Source of the DNA: Circinella minor
Taxonomy: Eukaryota > Mucoromycota > Mucoromycetes > Mucorales > Lichtheimiaceae
DNA: 15,134 nucleotides
Direction of reading: 5' to 3'
NCBI GenBank assembly: GCA_016758965.1
Contig: JAEPRB010000526.1
Span: 1-15,134 of the forward strand
The notes below the pieces were generated by a model that was not told where the DNA came from, searched no databases, and was given only the letters and a program-made list of their open reading frames with translations. Shown here one piece after another: positions 8,436 to 14,832 of the stretch. A program made the translations under genes and the position numbers. Position 1 is the first letter of the stretch, and every line of letters begins with the position of its first letter.

Positions 8436-9190
8436 GATTGTTCTACGTAGGAACGACTAACAATAACAATATATGTTTTCCTTGTTCATTATCGATCCAT
8501 GTTAGATCGTAAAGCTATAAAGAATAAATCATAAGTTGATCTCTACAAAAAAATAGAAATAAAATAATGGAATAATGATATAAGACGCATTACAATATAA
8601 GAAAACTTCATATTTAGCTTCCAATTTGGAGGGAGAAAAACAAGAAAAAACCAAAAGGTAAATTTGTATGTAGCACTCGACAATTTCTTTCTTCGTTGAC
8701 ACAATTTGTAAGAAATTCTATAACTTTTATATATATACTTACAATATATGCATATCATATATACAATAGCTTTTAATATATAAATTTATTGACTAATTTC
8801 TGTTTATTGTAAAACAAAAGAATATTTTTAGTAATAGTTATGGAATCTTCAAAAATAATACTATAAAGTGTAGAATTAAAAAATTGATATCATAGAGAAA
8901 GGAAAGAAATAACTTGACTATAGATGAGGACATATAGGATAATGGTGGAAACATTTATAACATATTTATATGTTCTATTCTAAACTCACTATCGTGGGTA
9001 AGATTAAAAATATTTAAAAGTTGCAAATGAAATGAATACAATCAAAAAGTTTGTAAAGGGCATACACATGCTTTCCGCCGTCTAATGGTCTAGAAATGAT
9101 AAATATCCGATATATACCAATTAATGAGTTGGGATGGTGACTATTGCTACGGTTTACAGAACCCCCCCCCCTGTAAAAAGCCGGTCTACT
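8436..9190. other. AT-rich sequence downstream of the retrotransposon
   Basis: No credible gene is seen. A run of nine C at about 9162-9170 is bracketed by TTTACAG and CTGTAAA, a 7-bp inverted repeat, next to CCGGTCTACTT. This resembles a small transposon end or hairpin. No LTR was recognised, and nothing here continues the integrase. Confidence 0.45.
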
Positions 9191-9205
9191 TATTATTTCA
9201 TTCCA

Positions 9206-9250
9206 TAACAACGACAACGACAACAGCAACAACAATAATAATAATAATAT
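9206..9250. repeat. CAA/AAT microsatellite
   Basis: A degenerate triplet run (ACAACGACAACGACAACAGC, then AACAATAATAATAATAATAT). It produces a poly-Leu reading on the other strand that I do not consider coding. Confidence 0.85.
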
Positions 9251-9417
9251 ATTGCTTTTTTTGATCATGATTCCTCCCATTTAGCTTCTATCTATAATTT
9301 ATCAAACTATTTTATTTTTTATTTTCTCTAGTGACAATTTTTTTTATGTCTCATGAACATTATTATGTATACATGTATAATAAACTTTGTAATTGTCGTT
9401 AATATTATTATAAAACA
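9251..9417. other. 3' flank of the dehydrogenase pseudogene
   Basis: AT-rich DNA lying just downstream (minus strand) of the dehydrogenase stop codon at 9418-9420. Minus-strand AATAAA-like words occur near 9310-9320 and could be polyadenylation signals. No other features. Confidence 0.4.
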
Positions 9418-9852
9418 TCAGGTACAATCCTTATAAAGGTTCATGATACCATTTGGATCAATACCGTTCTTAATGCTCTGCATTAAACGAATTTGTACGT
9501 CCGTCTTACAACGGGTCATATAATTAACCTTTGCAACGCCAATACAATGTTCAGCAGTAATTGATCCATTATGTTTAACTTTAAAAAAAAGTAATAAAAA
9601 GAAAAAAGCAATTAGCATTCATTTTTTTTTTTTTTTGGTAAATATACAATAACAATTTATCCTCACTAGCAAAATTTACAGTTCCTTCCCCCCCCGCCCT
9701 TTTTTTTTGACAAGACTTACTGATCCAATCGTAAACAAATTTATCCATATCTTATTGAACATTATAATCATGATCAGGAATATTTGCCATAATATGTAAA
9801 TTCTATTATATTATATAAAATGTAAATAATTAGATATATATATTGCAACTAA

Positions 9853-9885
<33 letters not shown>

Positions 9886-10298
9886 CTTACGCCATCACCA
9901 ACGTGACCGAAACCAATCACATTTTTATTTACGTTGTCATTATCAGGAAGACCATGTTCACTATAATGTTGTTTGACATCTTCAACCAGTTTGTATAGTA
10001 ATTGAACATCCATCGCAACATCATATGTCATGGCGGTAGCTGATTGAACGATAGCTTCAGGGATACGTTCACGCTGTTGCCATAAAGCAGGTGTCTATGT
10101 TTATAATATAATAACAATTCATTAAGAGAGAGGGTGACAGAGGACATCATCAATAAGGACAAAAGAAAGACTATCGATTATTTTCCCAAATAATTTATTA
10201 CTTTTGTGGGTTTTTTTTTAATTACCTGCTTTTTATCTTGTGCCATTACACCATCTTGAGCAACATCAGTTTCCATAAGTCGTGTAAAATATGTGATG
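9418..10298 (-). pseudogene. D-2-hydroxyglutarate/D-lactate dehydrogenase-type FAD oxidase, 3' exons
   Basis: FAD-linked oxidases of this family (D2HGDH, yeast Dld2/Dld3) oxidise D-2-hydroxy acids. Four exons can be read on the minus strand: 10226-10298 (METDVAQDGVMAQDKKQ), 9891-10094 (TPALWQQRERIPEA, YDVAMDVQLLYKLVED, FGHVGDG), 9721-9802 (NLHIMANIPDHDY, FVYDW) and 9418-9578 (KHNGSITAEHCIG, DPNGIMN, stop). The introns are GT-AG and join in phase. The GHVGDGNLH box that forms the metal/substrate site is intact across an intron. Decay is clear: an in-frame TAA at 9752-9754, the EHGxG motif changed to EHCIG (Cys codon 9544-9546), and the terminal NP.K changed to NLYK. Only about the last 190 residues are present. 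The FAD-binding N-terminal half is missing, and homology ends just before the inverted-repeat arm at 10323. D-lactate and D-2-hydroxyglutarate enzymes cannot be separated from this part. Confidence 0.85.
9850..9885. repeat. AAT microsatellite inside an intron
   Basis: About eleven AAT units lie in the minus-strand intron 9803-9890 of the dehydrogenase pseudogene, directly beside the GTAAGT donor. Confidence 0.9.
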
Positions 10299-10322
10299 CT
10301 TTATGAGGTTAATTAAAACATA

Positions 10323-10484
10323 TAAAACTAAATCTGATCGGCAACCGTTGGGCCATTCACTATCTCCAACAATATAATCATCTGTCTTGTTGACGAGGGA
10401 TGAAGTAATAATTTTGATGACAGATGTATTTCTTGTAATGGCTTTTGCCATTAGGTCAGAGCCAGGGCGCAGTGAGAGTCGCAT
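10323..10484 (-). pseudogene. 5'-only inverted copy of the PD-(D/E)XK-like gene
   Basis: Encodes residues 1-54 of the intact protein (MRLSLRPGSD... to GCRSDLVL) without a substitution, then runs out of homology at 10323. The frame continues for 18 unrelated codons through the junction into dehydrogenase sequence, with a stop at about 10266. It keeps the Asp of the putative active site (D51) but lacks the Glu and Gln, so it cannot encode an active nuclease fold. With the same upstream DNA as the intact gene, it might still be transcribed leftwards, antisense to nothing but in the same direction as the dehydrogenase remnant. Confidence 0.85.
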
Positions 10485-10537
10485 TTTTTTTTAAAACTCA
10501 AGGAAATAAAATAAAAAAGAAAAAGGTAAACTCTGAC

Positions 10538-10595
10538 AAAGTTTACAAAGTTTACAAAGTTTACAAAGTTTACAAAGTTTACAAAGTTTACAAAA
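10538..10595. repeat. Minisatellite AAAGTTTAC, six units (left arm)
   Basis: Six consecutive perfect nine-base units. Two further units lie at about 10652-10670. The same array appears in the right arm on the opposite strand. Because nine is a multiple of three, it gives an open Val-Asn-Phe repeat in one frame, which I treat as non-coding. Confidence 0.95.
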
Positions 10596-10740
10596 TGCGT
10601 GCATATCATTGGCTGAAAAAGTAAATCAGCGGAAGTTAATTTGGTCAGCAGTTTACAAAGTTTACAAAGTTGATAACGTTGACAAAATGCGTGCATATCA
10701 TTGGCTGCAGTTTACAAAGTTGACGATAGCTAATAAATAC

Positions 10741-11115
10741 GCGAATATTAAAAGAACGTTATAGCGAAATCAAAAATACCATGGTCAACTTCTTTTCAAA
10801 AATTCTGTATTGTCGTATGGCACACGTCAATCCTTCATCTCAGATAATTCAAATATAAACTAGCATATATAAAGACTTACTTGTATAGAAATAATTATTT
10901 TTTTTTTATCATATTATTAAAAGACCTGAAGAATATATTGAATATAAAGTATTGACAATATGATCTTGTTTATTATTTTAACTTTTTACTTTAAAAACTA
11001 AAAAAAGGATAGTATCATATATTATTACCACTAGAAATTATATTTATAAGTAGAAAAGTGAAGTACTGGTAAAAGCTTCATATTTGTCGACAACTCGACA
11101 TGGCAACCTCTTCAT
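10741..11115. other. Unique spacer between the two inverted arms
   Basis: 375 bp of AT-rich sequence not shared between the arms. It contains a short frame from ATG 10781 to TAA 10858 (25 codons, MVNFFSKILYCRMAHVNPSS...) in a good start context (ACCATGG), and a perfect 6-bp hairpin TGTCGA-CAAC-TCGACA at 11085-11100. No family is recognised. As the centre of a head-to-head duplication it could act as a bidirectional promoter region. Confidence 0.55.
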
Positions 11116-11321
11116 GTATTTATTAGCTATCGTCAACTTTGTAAACTGCTGACCAAATTAACTTCCGCTGATTTACTTTTTCAGCCAATGATATGCACGC
11201 ATTTTGTAAACTTTGTAAACTTTGTAAACTTTGTCAACTTTGTAAACTTTGTAAACTTTGTAAACTTTGTCAGAGTTTACCTTTTTCTTTTTTATTTTAT
11301 TTCCTTGAGTTTTAAAAAAAA
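11116..11321 (+). promoter_or_regulatory. Putative upstream region of the PD-(D/E)XK-like gene
   Basis: The 206 bp before the start codon hold a CCAAT box (11185-11189), seven GTAAACTTT units (one is GTCAACTTT), a run of pyrimidines (TTTTTCTTTTTTATTTTATTTCC) and AAAAAAAA directly before the ATG. A pyrimidine-rich stretch and an A-rich leader are common before fungal start codons. The left arm has two CCAAT words (10608-10612 and 10700-10704 as ATTGG) because of the 59-bp extra segment. A promoter role is inferred. Confidence 0.45.
11203..11271. repeat. Minisatellite GTAAACTTT, seven units (right arm)
   Basis: Three GTAAACTTT units, one GTCAACTTT variant and three more GTAAACTTT units, followed by GTCAGAG. 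Unit number and the variant differ from the left arm, so the array has changed since the duplication, or was converted unequally. Confidence 0.95.
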
Positions 11322-12455
11322 ATGCGACTCTCACTGCGCCCTGGCTCTGACCTAATGGCAAAAGCCATTACAAGAAATACATCTGTCATCAAAATTATTA
11401 CTTCATCCCTCGTCAACAAGACAGATGATTATATTGTTGGAGATAGTGAATGGCCCAACGGTTGCCGATCAGATTTAGTTTTAGAGCCAAAATCTTCATC
11501 TATTGGCTTACCTCCTATTATTATTGAATTTCAGCAATCAGTGGACTATCCATTTTTAAAACGCGTCATTCAATACAGTTTACAAGCTTATCAACGGTAC
11601 AAGATTGATCCTATTATTTTAATTATATGTATGAATAACTTGTCCAGCGACATTGAACAGTCGATTAAACGGAGTAACATTATTGGATGCCAATCATACC
11701 CGTGTCATGGTTGGGCTGATAAGTGTTTGATCATGTCTAAAAATATCTTGAATACCTTGACACCTTCCGAAAACGCTGATCCTTTTGTTGCATTTGGATT
11801 ATTCTTAACGCAATCTACTCCAATTACTGATATTCCCTGCGACGATGCTACAATGAATCATTTGAAAAACCTCGCTTTCGATCACTATACGAGCTTAATT
11901 GGTAATCAAATACATCTTGTTGATTTTGTAAAGGACCTTCTCAATAGCCAGGAAAAACAATACAAGGATCTTTTGGATCTTACATCCCAAGAAAACTCTT
12001 CCAATGAAATTCAACAATCTATTAAAAATGCACATGTGAAGCAACAGGAATTAAAACGAAAGTTCGATGAGTTGGATGATATAAATCTTACTCCCGCTAC
12101 CACTTCTGTCCCTTTCAACACGGCTTCCGCAGCTTCACCTTCTCCTAATGCATCATCGTCATCATCATCATCAACAGCTCCACCTTCTCCTAATACATCT
12201 TCATCATCATCAACAGCTTCTCCTTCTCCTTCTCCATCACCTAATAATGCATCATCATCAATTTCGCCATATCAAAAAGGTATGATGTTTGTTTCACAGT
12301 TCAAAGCAGATAGGATAAAACAAGGAAAAGAACGCATGGACTGGAAAGCATGTATAAAAGAAGGGCAACAAAAAGGATTACTTTTAAATTATAAAAATAT
12401 TAATACTTTAAAAAATCAGTTTGTGAAGTTTGAAAAGTCACAAACAAAAAAATAA
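11322..12455 (+). CDS. Putative PD-(D/E)XK-like nuclease-fold protein, Mucoromycota-type multi-copy family
   Basis: An intact 377-residue frame and the only undamaged gene in the window. The N-terminal half has the pattern W-P-N-G-C-R-S-D51-L-V-L, then L-P-P-I-I-I-E69-F-Q71, then an amphipathic stretch RVIQYSLQAYQRYK and a strand PIILIICMN. An Asp, a Glu-x-Gln about 17 residues later, and following helix and strand are the core layout of PD-(D/E)XK (Rpn/transposase-nuclease-like) proteins. I recall similar uncharacterised proteins in Mucorales. Residues 137-207 match the fragment at 2012-2340. Residues 210-250 look helical and charged (coiled-coil-like), 255-315 is a Ser/Pro low-complexity linker, and 316-377 is a basic C-terminal block. 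No signal peptide or membrane segment. The first ATG was chosen because it follows an A-rich leader and is duplicated in the other arm; M12 is an alternative. AATAAA overlaps the stop (12451-12456). Nuclease activity is inferred only. Confidence 0.75.
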   Translation: MRLSLRPGSDLMAKAITRNTSVIKIITSSLVNKTDDYIVGDSEWPNGCRSDLVLEPKSSSIGLPPIIIEFQQSVDYPFLKRVIQYSLQAYQRYKIDPIILIICMNNLSSDIEQSIKRSNIIGCQSYPCHGWADKCLIMSKNILNTLTPSENADPFVAFGLFLTQSTPITDIPCDDATMNHLKNLAFDHYTSLIGNQIHLVDFVKDLLNSQEKQYKDLLDLTSQENSSNEIQQSIKNAHVKQQELKRKFDELDDINLTPATTSVPFNTASAASPSPNASSSSSSSTAPPSPNTSSSSSTASPSPSPSPNNASSSISPYQKGMMFVSQFKADRIKQGKERMDWKACIKEGQQKGLLLNYKNINTLKNQFVKFEKSQTKK

Positions 12456-12510
12456 ATGGGAATTTTTTTTTTTGGTAAAGCAAACATTATTTTGCTTCCT
12501 ACTGTTATGA

Positions 12511-12723
12511 TTTAATTGTCTGGTTTTTGATGAAGCCGTTATAAAAGTTTATGCGTATTTATTTGAAATAAAGACTTTCTGAAAATTGATGGTCTTGAAG
12601 TAGATTACATTGATTTTTTATTCTTTTCTTATCCATTACAGGAACTCCCACCCACGGAAGCAAGTTGACCGACTCGAGAAGGCTATAATAGTGGTCAATA
12701 AACTGTACAATGCTAAAGAATGA
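12511..12723 (+). pseudogene. Possible decayed coding remnant
   Basis: On the plus strand a single frame reads VFDEAVIKVYAYLFEIKTF, stop (12580-12582), KLMVLK, stop (12601-12603), then ITLIFYSFLIHYRN and HPRKQVDRLEKAIIVVNKLY ending at TGA 12721-12723. The last 25 residues look like a helical, charged coding end. The opposite strand is also open over 12559-12741, so strand and coding status are uncertain. A CAG acceptor at about 12641 could alternatively begin an exon here. No family recognised. Confidence 0.3.
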
Positions 12724-13079
12724 AAGATATACCGTAACCATGGAATATAATTAATTTTTTCTTTCATAATATATATATATACAGTTTATATTAGTATCCA
12801 TGTTACCAATGTAAATGTCAAATAGGAGCTAAACTTAGAAAACTGTAACCGAGTAACTAGACTCGATTTGTTTTAAATTCACCATCGTACCAACAGTACA
12901 TATAAAAATCAAAAGAGTACGTACGTAGACTTTTATTACTTATCAAGAAGAAGAAAAATAGCATATGTTTTGAAATTATTATGTAAAGTACGTACTATTT
13001 GGTAAAGAATATTTATCCATTCGATTAAAATTATCGAAAAAAAAATGGGATTTTACATTAACAACTTCTTTTATTTATT
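12724..13079. other. AT-rich spacer
   Basis: No coding signal. It contains (TA)n near 12768-12782 and several TACGTA palindromes (for example about 12919-12928 and 12989-12995). Nothing else is recognised. Confidence 0.45.
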
Positions 13080-13315
13080 AAATGTCTTTGTCGTAGATCT
13101 TCTCATCCCAAAAACTGCCCAATACCATTTTTACCATGGAGGGCCGTGGAGGGTACTAAAGGCCTGACATAATTACCCCCCCCTTCGTACGGTCCCAAGG
13201 GATTTGGTCACTTTCAATGGCTCCGAAGTCCTATAAGAAGCGAAAAAGAGATTGGATACTTCTATTGGGTACGATCATTGGACATTGATTGTTCATTTGC
13301 TGACACTTGAAACTG
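13080..13315. pseudogene. GC-richer patch, probable coding remnant of unknown strand
   Basis: This stretch is clearly richer in G and C than its surroundings and contains long readings on both strands. On the plus strand: VFVVDLLIPKTAQYHFYHGG, stop, then GPKGFGHFQWLRSPIRSEKE and YFYWVRSLDIDCSFADT. On the minus strand: SLGTVRRGGVIMSGL, stop, then PRPSMVKMVLGSFWDEKIYD. A run of nine C at about 13178-13186 probably slipped. None of these matches a family I know, and I cannot choose the strand. Confidence 0.3.
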
Positions 13316-13539
13316 CATACGTTTGCCTTCTCTGCACTTAAAACATTCGCTTGTCTTTTGATCCGATCAGTAACCAAGGATCACTCATTCATTGTTACGT
13401 AAAAATAATAATATTTATACTGGCTTGTTTACTCATGGGATCATTCAAATACGATTTAAACTTTATTTTTTTTTTAGAAAGAAATAATACAACAACAATT
13501 ATGATACTATACTACTATTTGTGATAAACAAAAAAAAAA
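13316..13539. other. AT-rich spacer
   Basis: No gene or structured element is recognised between the two weak coding remnants. Poly-T and poly-A runs lie at about 13467-13477 and 13530-13539. Confidence 0.4.
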
Positions 13540-13912
13540 CTACTGTTCATCCCCGTCGTTATCTTTTGACAATGGAGAGAGGGAAGGAATCAAATTAACC
13601 ATTACTTCAACCTTTAATTGTCTTCCTGATCTTACACCGGCGAACACTAAGGCACACTAAAGTAGTCTATCTTTACGATAGAAAAGTTTGGCCGATTCCG
13701 GCATGTACTTGACCCATTCATGCTCAACTTGTTGACAAAATAACCTTTTCCATACTGTAATAACCATATGCTCACAGGAACTGTTACCTGTTGATTTTTA
13801 CAGTATTACCAATACATCCTGCTTCACTGGGTAGATATTATTATCTCTGATACAATCAATGGTATTCCAGTTTTTACCATATATCATACAATAATGATAA
13901 TTGATAAGTATT
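13540..13912 (-). pseudogene. Cryptic decayed gene with two in-frame stops
   Basis: One minus-strand frame is coherent over about 120 codons if two stops are ignored. From the right: YGKNWNTIDCIRDNNIYPVK, then a TAA at 13798-13800, then CEHMVITVWKRLFCQQVEHE, WVKYMPESAKLFYRKDRLL, a TAG at 13657-13659, then CALVFAGVRSGRQLKVEVMV, NLIPSLSPLSKDNDGDEQ and the terminal TAG at 13540-13542. All three stops are in the same register. Residue composition (Trp, Cys, Tyr, charged pairs, acidic end) is protein-like and unlike the AT-rich flanks. I do not recognise the family. The right edge is close to a (TA)n run at about 13927-13941, so an intron or upstream exon may follow. Confidence 0.5.
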
Positions 13913-14749
13913 ACGTATTTCTTTATGTATATATATATATTATGGATGCTTTCGAGTTGAATAATCGTTGCTATCCTGTTTTATATTTTTTTTTAGTATA
14001 CAGAGCTTATGACTTGATTTTGTCAACGATTGTAAAACAGATAAGTGTTATGGATATGGGGTAATAGACAGATTATTACTATTGATGTACACGGATGAAG
14101 GTATTTGTATGTAAGAGGAGTTGTTTATGCAATACCATCAATAAAGTATTATGTGGGTAGACCTTTTGGCCACTTTGACTATGCAGTTATTTTTTTATGT
14201 GTATTATTTTTTTTCTTGGGTAATACTGCTCTTAATATGAAATAGTTATTTATAATGGGTTTATATGTGTTATCAAAGGGATTAGTTGTCATTAAGTATG
14301 TATAACAACTTTTTTATTTTTATTACGTACATTTCAACATCGCTTTATACTTATACAACCATATCTAAGAAATAATCTTTTTTGATTTACGATACGTATG
14401 CATTATTTTACTCCAATAATCTGGGCTTAGTCTTTTGTATTTCCTTACAACATTCACAACGACGGACACATCTTTATCTATACGATTATGCATTTGAAGT
14501 TCACAAATCTATTTTATTCTTCCTCATCACTGATATACTATTCATCTCTACATAACACCCAGTATTCTTTTATACCGTAACGACGTTGCACTATTTTATT
14601 AATGAAACTACAGTATGTTGCTTTTACTGTATTTTTATTTTAACATTGCGAAATACGGCATATATTGCTTCCTTGGATCATTTTCAATATGGCTTCACCA
14701 CAACATACGCAATATATACATTATTTTATTGATACGTATGTTTATGGTA
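13913..14749. other. AT-rich region without a convincing gene
   Basis: Only weak readings are seen. A plus-strand frame from about 14445 to 14560 (SLQHSQRRTHLYLYDYAFEV) continues after a stop to about 14730, and a minus-strand segment near 14450-14480 reads CVRRCECCKE. Neither has a recognised domain, and both fail for codon-like composition. Confidence 0.4.
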
Positions 14750-14832
14750 CAGTAGGCTCCCGTTAATTTCATGTACTTCATTCCTGGCTACGTATTTTGT
14801 GAAATTAACGATGGAATGAAATTATCGGTGGA
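14748..14832. repeat. Probable terminal inverted repeat of a pogo/jerky-like transposon
   Basis: After a TA dinucleotide (14748-14749) the sequence begins CAGTAGGCTCCCGTTAATTT. The GTTAATTTCATG and ACTTCATTCC words then reappear inverted as GTGAAATTAACG and GGAATGAAATTATCGG at about 14800-14830. A CAGTAG...CGTTAATT end with sub-terminal inverted copies, inserted at TA, is the usual architecture of pogo/Tigger and jerky-like elements. The rest of the element would lie to the right, mostly outside the window. It is not shown to belong to the transposase remnant at 785-1662. Confidence 0.55.

Larger units (their letters stand above)
10323..10740 (-). repeat. Left arm of a large inverted duplication
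   Basis: Reverse complement of 11116-11483. From the inside outward it holds a unique upstream segment, a nine-base minisatellite, a short UTR and the first 54 codons of the PD-(D/E)XK-like gene. The coding part (10323-10484) is identical to 11322-11483 over all 162 bases by eye. The arm differs in having six rather than seven minisatellite units and an extra segment of about 59 bp (about 10654-10712) that repeats ATGCGTGCATATCATTGGCT. The outer end falls exactly where homology to the dehydrogenase pseudogene stops. Confidence 0.92.
11116..11483 (+). repeat. Right arm of the inverted duplication
   Basis: Reverse complement of 10323-10740. It contains a CCAAT word at 11185-11189, the minisatellite at about 11203-11270, a pyrimidine-rich leader and the first 54 codons of the intact gene. 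The arms and spacer together span 1161 bp, so plus-strand RNA crossing both arms would fold into a long hairpin. Confidence 0.92.

Noticed and set aside
8543..8758. Minus-strand 71-codon frame rich in Tyr, Ile and Lys
   Set aside because: Composition follows the AT-rich background, with no motif, splice sites or homology that I can see.
9014..9280. Minus-strand frame starting with a poly-Leu stretch, resembling a signal peptide
   Set aside because: The Leu run comes from the CAA/AAT microsatellite, the rest contains the poly-C hairpin, and no domain is visible.
10451..10696. Minus-strand frame with repeated Val-Asn-Phe units
   Set aside because: It is produced by the 9-bp minisatellite, whose period is a multiple of three. 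It lies upstream of the duplicated gene start and has no other protein-like content. The mirror frame at 11173-11361 arises in the same way.
10538..10740. CRISPR-like array
   Set aside because: The units are nine bases long, directly adjacent and without spacers, in a eukaryotic-looking genome. This is a minisatellite.
12559..12741. Minus-strand frame as the missing 5' half of the dehydrogenase
   Set aside because: It is on the right strand and side, but I find no FAD-binding motif or other family signature in it. The opposite strand looks at least as protein-like.
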